A stretch of DNA of 64,000 nucleotides from Mycogone perniciosa (lineage: Eukaryota > Ascomycota > Sordariomycetes > Hypocreales > Hypocreaceae). Each line of letters starts with the position of its first letter. The stretch's first letter is position 1. The position numbers and the translations under genes were made by a program. Of this stretch, positions 1-10,516 are shown one piece after another. Below the pieces are notes generated by a model. The model saw only the letters and a list, made by a program, of their open reading frames with translations. It was not told where the DNA came from and searched no databases. The stretch spans positions 53,111-117,110 of the forward strand of contig JAOALB010000160.1 of assembly GCA_025331125.1 (NCBI GenBank). The letters are read 5' to 3'.

Positions 1-1
1 T

Positions 2-400
2 ACCCAGCGCGATAATCACGGCGTCATGATCCTCAGTGAGTTTACCGGTGCCGCGCAGTCTCTCAACGGCAGTCTCATTGTCAACCCTTGGAACACGGAG
101 GAGCTTGCCAACGCCATCCACGACGCCGTCACCATGAGCCCCGAACAGCGCGAGGCCAATTACCGCAAGCTCGAGCGCTACGTCTTCAAGTACACCAGTG
201 CCTGGTGGGGTGCCAGCTTCGTCGCTGAGATGACTCGCCTCAGTACCGAGAGCACTCAGCCAAAGACACTGCGCAACGTTTCCGGCGCACTCGTCGGCTT
301 GGGTCAGAAGATTCAGGAGGCGGCCGAAGAAGTCAAGGAGGAGGTCAAGGAAGCCTTGGTCGGCGAGCAGTCGACTGATGTGTCGGAAGTCCCCCCGTAG
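2..400 (+). CDS. tps1: Trehalose-6-phosphate synthase, C-terminal part (5' end outside window)
   Basis: The frame is open from base 2 to the TAG at 398-400 and gives the last 132 residues. It contains the family-typical HGVMILSEFTGAAQSL stretch followed by VNPWNTEELANAIHDAV, which in GT20 enzymes forms part of the UDP-glucose-binding C-lobe, and then the conserved KYTSAWWGASFVAEMTRL helix. Tps1 makes trehalose-6-phosphate from UDP-glucose and glucose-6-phosphate in the cytosol. The last 45 residues are a lysine/glutamate-rich tail (KEEVKEALVGEQ) beyond the catalytic fold; such tails vary between fungi. There is no phosphatase domain after the GT20 part, which favours the Tps1 subunit over Tps2 or the regulatory Tsl1/Tps3 type. 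The next gene, VID27, converges on it with a 573-base gap. Family assignment is firm; gene-level assignment as Tps1 rests on tail length and motif similarity. Confidence 0.9.
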   Translation, partial: TQRDNHGVMILSEFTGAAQSLNGSLIVNPWNTEELANAIHDAVTMSPEQREANYRKLERYVFKYTSAWWGASFVAEMTRLSTESTQPKTLRNVSGALVGLGQKIQEAAEEVKEEVKEALVGEQSTDVSEVPP

Positions 401-973
401 ATTTTTTTTCCCTTTGTTTTGCAGGAGGAGCATAAAGGTGTTTTGCTCAGGTCAGCGAGCTAAGATATATAAGCGGGTATAAACGACAAGTCCCATGTGT
501 CCCCCAATTTGATATCTGTGGGAATGGGTCGGTTTCGTATAGTGAGTCTTTGGAGGGGGATTATTTGGCTGGTCAATAAACGATTCATAAATACGAGCAG
601 GATTTTCAGATACAACCTAGAGAGTCCAATCCTGAGAGTGAGTGAGGCCTTATCTTGCCTTTCAGTACATGGTTTGTGATATTAAGCTACCTAATCTACA
701 TACCAGTAGGCACACGATGCAGCACCGACGCATGATAGCAAAGACCGTGGTGCTCTTGACGTGGCGTAACTCGCTCCTCTTCACGGCGCATTGGTAGGTA
801 GGTATCTAAGCCAAGAACAAAAAACAAAGAAGTCAAGCGAGCCCAGAAAACTCCGTCCCTCCTCCAACGGCGTGTGAAAAGTAAGCTATGGTATCCGGAA
901 TATCTCTCTTTCCACACTCTGTTACCCCCAATACCTTGCATTTACGTCTCAAAATTCCCAAAATAGGCCCAGT
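401..973. other. Convergent intergenic region between tps1 and vid27
   Basis: This contains both 3' flanks. A T-rich stretch follows the tps1 stop and AATAAA-like words occur around 575-590. I see no further gene. Confidence 0.5.
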
Positions 974-3537
974 CTAATACGGCGATTCAACGATATCGTC
1001 AACACCGAGCTTGTATCGCCCACTCGCACTGGTACCAATTCTGCCTGAGCTCCTTCGCCCGTCGCCAAGTAGCCGGATATCGCCAATGATGCTCTCGCGT
1101 GTCGGCTTCTTGAGACTCTGCTTGGCCACCATATTGACCTCGTTGGGTAGGGCCACAATAACGTTTTTGTCAGAACCGAACTTGAAGTCGTCCGCCATAA
1201 CTTTCTCCTCGTACCGCTTGATCTTGTACGGCGCCTTCATGCCCTTAAGCACTCTCCTGAGATTCCACTCGATAATGTAAGGTCCAGTGGCAGTAATGAT
1301 GCTTGTTTCCTCTGTTCCCTCGCCCGTGTTGAACTTAGCTGGCGTGAACGAAACAGGTTGCCCAGTTTCGTGATAGAACTGCGCAACGTGCTCTGGCGTG
1401 AGGGCAAGTCGGCGAGGGCGAGGTTTGGAGTCCGCAGCGAAAGCCTTCTCAAAACCAAGCTTCCCCTCATTTTTGCCTCCCTTCTGTTGGGCATCAATGA
1501 GGAGGATGTAATTCTTGGTAGTTCCCAGGATCCATCGGCCATCGGCAGAAACATCCATGCCAGTGACTGGGTCACCCAAGGCAGGGAGTTGGGTCTTCGC
1601 TCTAATTCCAAGACGGTCAAAGAGACGAATGTCACCCTTGTTGCTTGCCATGGCAATATAACCCTTCTCAGTTGTCGCCAGAGCGGAGAAGTCGTTCTTC
1701 GAAGCATATTGTTTCAGTTCTGAGTCCACGAGCTTGTTGCCCGCCAAACGAGGGTCAATTCGGAAGAGGGCATTGTGAGAAATTCCCAGGAATGTTTGTT
1801 CGGAAGTCATCTGGGCAAACTTATTCTCGGGGGCAAAGGTAGTAACACCAATGTCATCATGGACATTCCACTCATCCACAACCTTGCCATACTCAATGTC
1901 CATGCGGTAGAGCTTGTTGGGATCGATGTCGTTTTGCATGACGAGGTCTCTGTCCTCCCTGTGAAGCATGACCTTCTTTGGATTCATAAGAGCTCCCTTT
2001 GGTGTCATCACCTTGGAAATATTGGTAGAGAATTTGAGGTGGTTGTCGGGTGTGTGGGCAAAGACGCCAATCTTGGAGCCACGGACGACAAAGGAACGGT
2101 CATGCCTGTAGCCAACGGCGAGCTGAGAGTTGACTTCTCCATCTGATCTCTCTTGCTCGGCATCTTCATCCTCCTCCTCTGAGTCGTAGTCTCCACTTCG
2201 AATACCCTCCTCGTCCTCTGTTTCCTCTTCTTCGTCTTCCTCCTCCTCTTCCTCGAGAGGTGCATCTGCCATGTTGAGATCATTAAAAGAATCCAGAACA
2301 TACTCGCGTTCTTTCTCCTGGATCTTGGCCCACTTCGTCTCGTTCAACTTCTCCCAGAGGGCCTGTAGCACTGCTTGCTGGAATTTCTCCAGTGCAGGCT
2401 GGTCCTTGAAGCGAAGCAGCCAGGATCTCGCAGTGCCGTTGGAGAAATGGTTGAAGACAAAGGAGAGATACTCGAAGTCAAAAACAGGATTGACCTCAGC
2501 AACAACAGGTGTGCCTATGAAAGCCTTGCTCTTTCCGTCAACCTGCAGCCAGTACTCCCACTTGCCCACCTCAGAAACCGTAACGATAACAGAGTCATCA
2601 ATTAGGACAAAGTGGCCTGGCTGGGCGTCAAATACATGGAGCTCGGCTATCACAGTTGCATAAATCTCGATGGGTTCAGGAGGGGAATCTGGCTCCGGTG
2701 CTTCCAAAGGAGTTTCAATCTCCTCTGGCTGCTCTGGTTGCTCCGGCGCAGGCTCGCGCTTGGCCGAAGTGTTGGCAGAAATCTTGGAAAACATGTCGTC
2801 AACAGAGTCGATAGAGCGAGTGAGCGTTGGGCTGTGGATAGGGCTCGCAGGTGGGATAGGCTGTTCCTCTTCAAATTCGAACTGTTCAAGGTCCTCGTCT
2901 GAGGCTGTGGTGTGTGGCTTTCGGTACTTTCGTTCGTACTGACACTCCTGGGCCGTCCGAAGGAAGCGCTTGACCTGTGCAGATGGGACAACGTTGTCAC
3001 ATATGAACTCGTAAAGGTCACCGTTGTCCCCACTTAGGTCCCTCCAAGCCAATACAGTTTCCCCTCCCTCTCTGATTTCGACGCAGAAGTGCAGAGCCTC
3101 GTCAAGCAAGAACGTTTTTTCGTCGCGCTCGGCCGCAAGGGCGTCAATCTCTGCGTCGTCACCTTCCTCGTCGGCGAGAAGCTCGGCCTCCCCTTCCTCA
3201 AAAACACGCTGGGCGACGAGCTGATACTGAAAGTCTTGGTTGGTTCGGCGAACGCGGATGGTGGAGTCCTTGAAGATGAGCTCCGAATAACCCTTGGGCG
3301 AAAGAGGCCGGACCAAGTAGAGCTGACCCTGAGGAAGCTCAATGAGCGACTCTTGAGTTGTTGAGCCGAAGATCAGCTTGCCGACTGTGGCGGGGATATG
3401 GTGTTAGCATTGTGAATCATAAGACAGGGGAACGAATGGGTTGGAGCTGGTGATATATATAGCCCGCTCCTGCATCAGGCAGTAAAGGTATGGCGGATTG
3501 CCGCGGGTTTGTACGTACCATTTCGTAGGACAAACAT
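974..3537 (-). CDS. vid27: VID27-family cytoplasmic protein
   Basis: Two exons read on the minus strand: 3537-3519 (MFVLRN plus one base) and 3384-974, joined over a 134-nt intron with a GTACGT donor and CACAG acceptor. The product is 809 residues and starts MFVLRNVGKLIFGSTTQESL, the usual VID27 N-terminus. The long open frame alone begins only at a TTG inside LYLVRPLSPKG, so the short first exon is needed. An N-terminal PH-like region is followed by acidic linkers (EEEEEEDEEEETEDEE near residue 385) and a C-terminal WD40-like domain (HDDIGVTTFAPENKFAQM, TGMDVSADGRWILGTT, GPYIIEWNLRRVLKG). In yeast the protein is linked to vacuolar import and degradation of fructose-1,6-bisphosphatase; its biochemical activity is not established. 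Length matches the family (about 780-810). Confidence 0.93.
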
Positions 3538-4243
3538 GCTGGCAGGTGGAGTTCCCTGTTGCGTCCCTTGCAGCCGGGGAGGAAGGCCTAGATTGAAGTC
3601 GTGGCAGCCGAGGGCACGAGACAACAAGGCTGGATGGTCAACGGAGTCTCTCGCACTCTCTAGCACTCTCAGGCGCTGTAGGAGGCAAGATCTGCTGGCG
3701 GGTGCGGTCGAAAGGTTCAGACACTTATACGAGTAGACTTATCAGGCGCCGTCGGCCGTGCGTCATAACAAACAGGCGTCAACTGCCACTGTTGCTAGGC
3801 TCGTGTCGATCCTTGGAGACGGCTGCTTGTACTCCGTACGTGATGGAAAGCGCCGCTAAAATGAAATGGTGGTGCGCGTTGGAGGGGTAAAAGCGATAAG
3901 ATTGCTTGCTTTGTTGACCCTTGCCACCCACCTTTGCCACATGCATTCCATGTGGCGGTGCAGTCTCGTCCCAACTTACAACTTACAAACATCCCTGTTT
4001 CCTATCAACATCAACCCGTCCAACAAGTTGAACCGTCAAATCCATGCGAAAATGCAGCCCATGGCAGAAAAAACCGCTGATTAAACACACAACCTGCATC
4101 TGCCTACGGAGCACCCAGCATAAACACATAAAAAACAATCCGCTATGGGAGCTTCCAAGTGTGTAGGGTAGCTGATGCTATGGAAGGCTGCGAGTTCAGT
4201 TCATAGGGCAAGAAAATGATACCGAATTTCATCCGAGGCATCT
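3538..4243. other. Upstream region of vid27 up to tRNA-Leu
   Basis: About 700 bases without a credible gene. It should hold the vid27 promoter and leader and the 5' flank of the tRNA gene. An ACTCCGTACG word at 3834-3843 belongs to the recurrent motif reported in the findings. Confidence 0.4.
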
Positions 4244-4341
4244 GGCGAGATGGCCGAGTTGGTTATGGCGTCAGGTTAAGGCTACCTTAACAGCAATTCC
4301 TGGTGGAGCAATCCGCGTGGGTTCGAGTCCCACTCTCGTCA
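4244..4341 (+). tRNA. tRNA-Leu(AAG), intron-containing
   Basis: A complete cloverleaf is readable. The acceptor strands GGCGAGA (4244-4250) and TCTCGTC (4334-4340) pair with one G-U, followed by discriminator A at 4341. The D arm begins TGGCCGAGTTGG, there is a long class-II variable arm, and the T loop is GGTTCGAGTCC. The anticodon stem TCAGG (4271-4275) pairs with CCTGG (4299-4303); the loop reads TT-AAG-G with AAG at 4278-4280. A 16-nt intron (4282-4297) follows position 37 and contains CCTTAA, complementary to the anticodon loop, as expected for the pre-tRNA splicing fold. A T run follows at 4349-4353 as the polymerase III terminator. An identical copy lies inverted at 8026-8123. Confidence 0.96.
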
Positions 4342-4755
4342 ACCTTGTCTTTTTGCCCTTCTGCATGAAACAGTCTCATACAACAACCGTGTTTATGGCA
4401 ATATTTTTTTTTACCTCTCGGACTCATTATAACTATACAGTACGAAGTACTCCTTGCGCCCTTTTTCTTGTGCTAATGTCATTGAACGAATCGCTTAATA
4501 TCACGAATAAGCCAGCGTATTATAGATACTCCGCGCCCAGCTATGTTAAATAAAAAGAACATGCCATGCTAACTCCAAAACCCGTTATCCGCTATTAAAA
4601 CAACCCCCGTTTAGTTATCAACCCGGACACCGAACTGAGCCACGGCCATCTATGTCGGCTTTTGTGTGCTGAACCGTCGTTTGAAAGCACGAACAGCAGA
4701 TTTTGATAATAGATAGTCGATGGGTGGATAGAATAATGGTGGTGGTAATAGTACC
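4342..4755. other. Intergenic region after tRNA-Leu
   Basis: AT-rich sequence without a supported gene. It includes the tRNA terminator and a TACGAAGTACTCC word at 4441-4453, and contains the 3' flank of the minus-strand HTH gene. Confidence 0.4.
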
Positions 4756-5241
4756 TTATTTTGTCGGATTCTTCTTCGGCCTTCCTGATCGTGGTGCGTC
4801 CACAACATGCTCCATCTGCACAGGCCGTCCGGGAATATATCCCCTCTTCCGGGCTCTCCCCAACAGCTTCGCAAATGAAACGCGCTTGATACCGCACTTT
4901 TTCTCGATATCCTTGGGCTTTATGCCCTCGCCGTAGAGGGCCAGCGCGGCAGCTCTGGCGGCAACAGAGGATTCTGGACCTCTTCTGATTCGGTCCGAGC
5001 CAGCCGCATCTCCGTCTTGGCCAGCAACGTCCGGAGAAGCAGCGTCAATAGGGGCCTCGGCAGACGAATCTTCAGCCGGATCAGTAGTAGGATCCTCGTC
5101 GGGGCCAATGTCAATACCAGTGCCGGGGCCGGGCCCGGGAGACTGTACGAGTGGTATTGATGGCGAGGCCTCGGGCCCAGTGGCAGTTGTGGAGGCTGCT
5201 AGGCCTTCAGGAGACCGAGGCCGAGGCTGTGCTGGATTCAT
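4756..5241 (-). CDS. Small DNA-binding protein: helix-turn-helix plus GRPKK AT-hook, resembling the N-terminus of Tc1/mariner transposases
   Basis: The first in-frame ATG is at 5241 and gives 161 residues; the frame is open further upstream to a possible TTACAG acceptor, so an earlier exon cannot be excluded. Residues 1-85 are a Pro/Ala/Asp-rich disordered region. Residues of about 90-135 (AARAAALALYGEGIKPKDIEKKCG followed by KRVSFAKLLGRARKRGY) have the shape of a homeodomain-like helix-turn-helix. The C-terminus, VVDAPRSGRPKKNPTK, resembles the GRPR-type linker that separates the two DNA-binding subdomains of Tc1/mariner transposases, but the reading frame stops there and no DDE catalytic region follows. 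It is therefore either a domesticated or truncated transposase DNA-binding module or an independent AT-hook regulator. No function is assigned. It lies between two inverted tRNA-Leu genes. Confidence 0.6.
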   Translation of the reverse strand: MNPAQPRPRSPEGLAASTTATGPEASPSIPLVQSPGPGPGTGIDIGPDEDPTTDPAEDSSAEAPIDAASPDVAGQDGDAAGSDRIRRGPESSVAARAAALALYGEGIKPKDIEKKCGIKRVSFAKLLGRARKRGYIPGRPVQMEHVVDAPRSGRPKKNPTK

Positions 5242-6246
5242 TGCGAGCACAGAGGGAACTGCAATTGCAAGCAGACGGAGCTGTAATTGTAAGCGGAATA
5301 CTCAGCCTCTGTTACGGTTAATGATGGTGGCCTTTCCTCATTCTTGTACGAATTGCATGCTATCGGCTTTGTAAGGTACCACTACACTACCCTACCTGCT
5401 AATAGTCCCCACTAGAGCTTGGAAGAGGTCCACTGGCAAACCGACAAGAAGCACTACCACTTTGGCATGCAGTGTTTTATTACCATGGAGGAGGACGGAT
5501 CTAGTCCGTTGTCCTAGTAGTATTTTACCCCGGATTTTTATGCAAGGCTATGTACGGAGTACTCATATGTTGGTCCTCGTCTACGACCCCAGAGTCCCGA
5601 GGCGTATGACTTTCCCGTTTCATCGTTTCGGTTGTTTGCCCAGATAGAAATGGGTAACAGTACTCTGTACCTGTGCCACTGTGCAGTGCCGTGCCCACGC
5701 TATATGACACCAGCTTGCAGAATACACGGATAAAGCCGTGCGGATTGAAGCGAACTCCGTATTACAGATAAGAGGGAGTAGGTAATAGGATTACTACGGA
5801 TACGAATGGGGTCTGTCATTGGGAAAACGGCCGCCGCTCAGCAGCGAAGGGCGCTGCGGGCTTTTCAGTGGTGGCTTATGCCCCAATCCAAGCACTGGGC
5901 CCAGCATCAATGGATCCTTTGTGAGCCATGAATCCTCACGTGCGCCTCCCGGTGAGCCCAGCTGATCGGGAGCTATTGTCATTGCTCAGCCTTGCCATGG
6001 CGTCTGATGGCTGTGCGTTCTGCTGCTCGTGAGGCGACAGAGCAACGGATTGACGGCTGAGCATGTGATCACATCTCTCTGACGGCCTTTGGGTGCCTGT
6101 AACCCTCTGCCTTGTGACGAGGCGAAGGCAGGCAGGCAGGCATGGTTGGGTAACGTTAACTACCTTGCCTTACATGCCTTATCCTTAACCTCAGGACTTC
6201 CCATCTCTCATGGCTTAACAAATGAAACCAAAACAAATATCCCGCC
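5242..6246. other. Divergent upstream region between the HTH gene and the hydrolase gene
   Basis: About 1 kb with no credible gene. It holds GTACGGAGTACT at 5552-5563, a GGCAGG triple repeat near 6127-6141, and presumably both promoters. Confidence 0.4.
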
Positions 6247-7825
6247 ATGACTGTCGTCGAGTTCTACACCTCACAAGTTGGCGGCGACTCCGTCATCAAC
6301 TACAGCTACACCGATTTCCCCTTGCGTCTTCTCGCAAAGGACGTCTACTACTTCTTTGTCTATGCCTGGGCTCTGCCATGGATTGTGTTGCCTTTGCGTC
6401 CCTTTGACTCGGGCGAGTTCGATGAGCTGTACCCGTCTCTCATGAACATATACTGCGTTATTGTGCACGTCGTGCTGTTTGTTCTTCAGCTCATGTTTCT
6501 CCTTGCGCTTCCTTTCACCATCTTATTTCCTCTCTGGATGGACATTATTGGAATCGCAGGGTTCCTCTTGTTAAACCGGCTGTTGTTCGGCCTGCTGAAT
6601 GGCAGAGGTATCATCTTTCACTCAGATGAGAAGTATGCCAAACCACTTCCACAGCATGAGCATGAGCAGTGGGTGTTTCTGAATGGTGTTTCCGTTGGGT
6701 AGGTCTCTGTTCTCTTTGCCCAAGTCTTAATTTGCATCTACTAAATCTAAACTCAATGTTAGTAAGCACTGGATGAAAATGAATCTGAATCGTCTAGCTA
6801 TAACATTTGGCCGTCCCATCCTTGGTATTCACAACCGCACCTGTGGTATCATCTTCGATGTCATCGAGTGCCTTATCCAACGCAACCTCGGCTATGCCAC
6901 AACCGATGTACGGGTTTGCTACAAGCACCTCAAGAAAATCTTGTACGACCCCAGGAAATCCAAGGTCATCTTCATTCTTCACTCCCAGGGAGCCATCGAG
7001 GGCGGTATGGTTCTGGACTGGCTCTTGCAGGAAGTTCCCCAGGATCTCCTGGCGAAACTTGAGGTTTACACCTTTGGCAACGCCGCGAATCATTTTAATA
7101 ACCCGCACCGCCACCTCTTTACCCAAAGTCTGGCTTGGTCGAGACCCCTTGAAGCAATCAAAACGTTTATAGCCGAGACAACCTTCGAAAGCCCCATTGC
7201 TAGTCCCGTGGAGGAAAAGAAGAAGAAGAAGCTCCCGATATCTCTACAAAGACAAGCATCTTCCGAGCTGTCCCACACTGCCTCCGCTGCCAAAGATAGA
7301 GCTATTGGCCACATTGAACACTATGCACACACCACCGACTTCGTCGCCATATGGGGCATTCTCCATTTTGCGACTAACAAGATGGCCTCCCCAGAGCTCC
7401 CTCGTTTCCTTGGCCGTCTCTTCAACCGATCCAGCGCCCGTGGTGGGCATTTGCTCATTCAACATTACTTCGACGACATGTTTCCCCTGAAACGTGACCC
7501 AAAGACGGGCGAATTCCTGGGCGCGGACGAAGACAACGAGTTCATGGAAGAGACCATCAAGTTTGGCAAGGAGGGCACAGCCATGGATAATGCGCGCGAG
7601 GCGTTTGAGATTAGCTACGGCGGCACCCAGGGCTTTGGAACGGGTGAGATTACAACTCCCGTCGAAGTCTATGATAAGCCTTGGGACCGCAAAGGGCGCA
7701 ACAAGAGCGTTAAAGTTAAGGAGCTGAGCCGTTTATGGAGTTACAGGAATGGACTGAGTCCATCTCTGCCGCCCCCGATGCTGGTTACTGAGATTATTGG
7801 TGTGGTTAGGAACGCGACTCTGTAA
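6247..7825 (+). CDS. Membrane-anchored alpha/beta-hydrolase (putative serine esterase/lipase)
   Basis: Two exons, 6247-6698 and 6763-7825, separated by a 64-nt intron (GTAGGT donor, TTAG acceptor), encode 504 residues. The N-terminal 120 residues hold two or three hydrophobic segments (KDVYYFFVYAWALPWIVLPL; IYCVIVHVVLFVLQLMFLLA; MDIIGIAGFLLLNRLLFGLL), implying membrane attachment. The conserved NGVSVGKHWMKMNLNRLA and FGRPILGIHNRTCGIIFD stretches lead into VIFILHSQGA, a nucleophile elbow with Ser225 in an HSQG context. This fold is typical of DUF676-like lipases and esterases. A lysine-rich linker (KKKKK, about residue 290) precedes the rest of the domain, and HIEHYAHTTDFVAIWG supplies candidate Asp/His triad residues. 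The substrate is unknown; similar proteins are usually annotated as hypothetical in filamentous ascomycetes. The gene is convergent with the monooxygenase gene. Confidence 0.82.
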
Positions 7826-8025
7826 GGTCATGTTAGAAACGGCTGCATAGAATAGACATAAAGAAGGTAGCATGCCATCTGGAAAGAAAGAACAGGCACA
7901 AGTGAGCTGTACAATCACAAAACAGCAGTGCTTTTTCTCGTTATACGACAGACGTTTAGTAGTTAGTATCTTGGGGTCATAGCAAAAAAAATCCAAGAGA
8001 AAATTGACAACAAGAGCAAAAAGAA

Positions 8026-8123
8026 TGACGAGAGTGGGACTCGAACCCACGCGGATTGCTCCACCAGGAATTGCTGTTAAGGTAGCCTTAACCTGACGCC
8101 ATAACCAACTCGGCCATCTCGCC
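8026..8123 (-). tRNA. tRNA-Leu(AAG), intron-containing, second copy
   Basis: This is the exact reverse complement of the gene at 4244-4341 over all 98 positions, including the 16-nt intron (here 8070-8085); the AAG anticodon is at 8087-8089. Flanking sequence is unrelated on both sides, so identity is limited to the tRNA itself. T runs follow downstream on the minus strand. It sits between the convergent hydrolase and monooxygenase genes. Confidence 0.96.
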
Positions 8124-8396
8124 ATACGACTTTGGATGTTAGTCCGTCGCTGATCAGCAATCATGAAGCTTCCATCAAATCGACACAAACCTGGAATTTC
8201 GTTTTGATAGCCTGTTTCCTTACTCAATTTTCATATTCAACACATATTGAACCTGTGATTGTAGTTTTTAAAAAGAAAGGTATCTTTGCTATACTAAAAT
8301 GAACGCTAGCGCCTCCCCATCATCCTAATTCATGAATCGTGAACTCGTGTAGTATCCCAAAAGATTGCGTTGTATCGGTGAACATAACTCCTCCGC

Positions 8397-10516
8397 CTAA
8401 ATAAGTAAGGGTTCAGAAACTCCATCGACTTTGGCTTCTTCCATGGCAGCCTTGATGTTTGCTTCGTGAATCCTGGCCATCTCTTGCATGATGCGCTTGG
8501 GCTCGTTGTGTATCTTGAGCGGACGCGCGATACGCAGTGTTGCAAGGATCTTGCGGAAGATGGCGTACAGGAGAAAGAAGACGTTGACAAGGGCGAGGTA
8601 GATCATGGGGATGACGCTGAGGGGGATGTTGCCTAATAGAATTAGCTACTATACAAACCAATAAAAAACAGATACGCAGTGAATCAGCTTACCGAATAGA
8701 CCCTCGCGACGCTGGATTGTTTCCCAGAGCTCACAGGTCATGACTTCAGCTGCCCCGTCCCATTTCCAGGGACCTCTCATACGGAACTTGGAATTGAAGC
8801 TCGCACCCGCAGCCCATATATATAGCAGTCTCCAGCCCTTGCGGGTGCGGAATGAAAGCTTGAGCACCTCCGTGAAGGTTGGAGCTCCATCGATGTCCTT
8901 GGCTAGCTGGTACGCGTAGCTGTCGTGCTCGACACCGTACGTCACACGGGCATCGGGTTTGTGGATGATACGGTAGTGCCACTCGTCATCTGGGTTAAGA
9001 GGCCTGGGAATGCGGTTGATGAGGTTCATGGTGAAGAGCATGGATTGCATCTCTGCCAGAGGGGGAATGGCACCGAAACCTGGTCGGATGAAGCCGATGA
9101 AGCCAATGGTTGGGTCGTCGGAATTCCATATTTGTCTGACGTCTGCGTCGATGCATAGAGGGTAAGCTTTGCGACCTTCATTGTCGGGAGTGTTGAGGAA
9201 TGGGAATGATGGGAGGTATCCAGTGGCAAAGACGATGACGTCGGGCTTGACGACCGTTTCGTTGATTCTTTCAGACTCAGGGCGGCCATTGAGTGGGAAG
9301 TGAGCCACGCCATCGCTGGAGATGTGCGAAGGGGTTGGCGCAACTTCGATGACGCGTGAGACGGTGGGTGCCTCGGTGTTGAAGAAAAATCGGCGAATTC
9401 GAGTAGTCAGGGGCCATTTGCTAGGGCGATAGGGCTGGGAGACGTAGGTGCTGATGCGCTGCCAAGCCTTATTGAAGAAGACTGAGTAAAGGGGAGATCT
9501 TAGTGTCTCTATGTATCACCATGAGAGGGAAGTTATATCTTACCCCTGGAAGCGTGGAAACGCTCGCTGTAGATCTGGCCAACGAACTGGTCGACCCCAT
9601 ATGGCGAGCCACCGCAGAGCCAGCATCCGGCGGGCAAAGCGACAAAGTGGTAATAGTTCCAGATTATCATGCTATCCCTCACAAGAGGGTGGACATACAT
9701 GGAGTCAAAAAGCGTAATCTGGGACACGTCGAGAGGTAGTTGAGGAGAATCGTATGGCTTAGAGCCAAAGAGCCAGGGGAGGAAACGCTGACTGGGAACT
9801 CTCTGGGAGCTCGAATTAGTATACATGAGGAGGAGGAAAATAAAGCATGAAGAGGGAAAATAATAAGATACCTTAGGTGCACCGAGCCAGCCATCGCGAT
9901 GGCAGAGAATAACCCTCTCAGTATCGCCAGTCACCGCTAGGTAACAAACATCTGCGCTGGTTTCGCCGCTGCCAATGACCATGACCGTCTTACCCTTACC
10001 GAACTGCTCCCTCGACTTGAAGTCTGCAGAATGCATGGCTACAGGAACATGCTCCACGCCTGGGAGGTTAGGAATGTTGGGAGTGGCATGGACGCCAGAG
10101 CATACTGCAATGGCATCGCATTCCCATTCAACAATCTCTCCATCCGATGTCTTGTACGCGACAACATGCTCACTCTTGTCGCCTCTCCGAATGGACTTCA
10201 CCCATGTATTGAGGTTGATGTAGGGCCATAGCTCAAAGTGTGAAGCATACGCGTTAAGGTACTCGAGATATCGGTCAGAAGAAAAGAAGTCCGGGTCATT
10301 AGGACGAGGTCGAAAGTCAGAAAAGGTGGTAAAAAACTTGGATGAGACCAATTCGGCTTCCTCATATACGTGGTGAGAAAACACACCACCGAGCCTGTCG
10401 TGGGATTCGAAGAGCCTGACTTCAAAGGCAGAGATGGGGAAACGTCGATGGGCCTCAGTGAGAACCTTGAGCTGGACGAGCCCCGAGGGTCCACCACCAA
10501 TGATGGCAACACGCAT
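8397..10516 (-). CDS. Flavin-containing monooxygenase with a C-terminal membrane segment
   Basis: Four exons on the minus strand: 10516-9872, 9802-9544, 9481-8693 and 8632-8397, with GTATCT, GTAAGA and GTAAGC donors and CAG/TAG acceptors. All junctions keep frame and give 642 residues. The FAD-binding GGGPSG motif is at residues 7-12, the NADPH-binding IGSGETS at 181-187, and the FATGY motif (VFATGYLPSFPFLN) lies in exon 3. A hydrophobic segment, IPMIYLALVNVFFLLYAIF, at about residues 572-590 could anchor the enzyme in the ER, as in animal FMOs. The family oxygenates N, S or Se in small substrates with NADPH and O2. No biosynthetic cluster partner is adjacent, so the substrate cannot be inferred. 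A Baeyer-Villiger enzyme is less likely because its FxGxxxHxxxW signature is not seen. Confidence 0.9.

Noticed and set aside
3316..3537. Start of VID27 at the TTG near 3316
   Set aside because: The short upstream exon (MFVLRN) with correct phase gives the usual family N-terminus.
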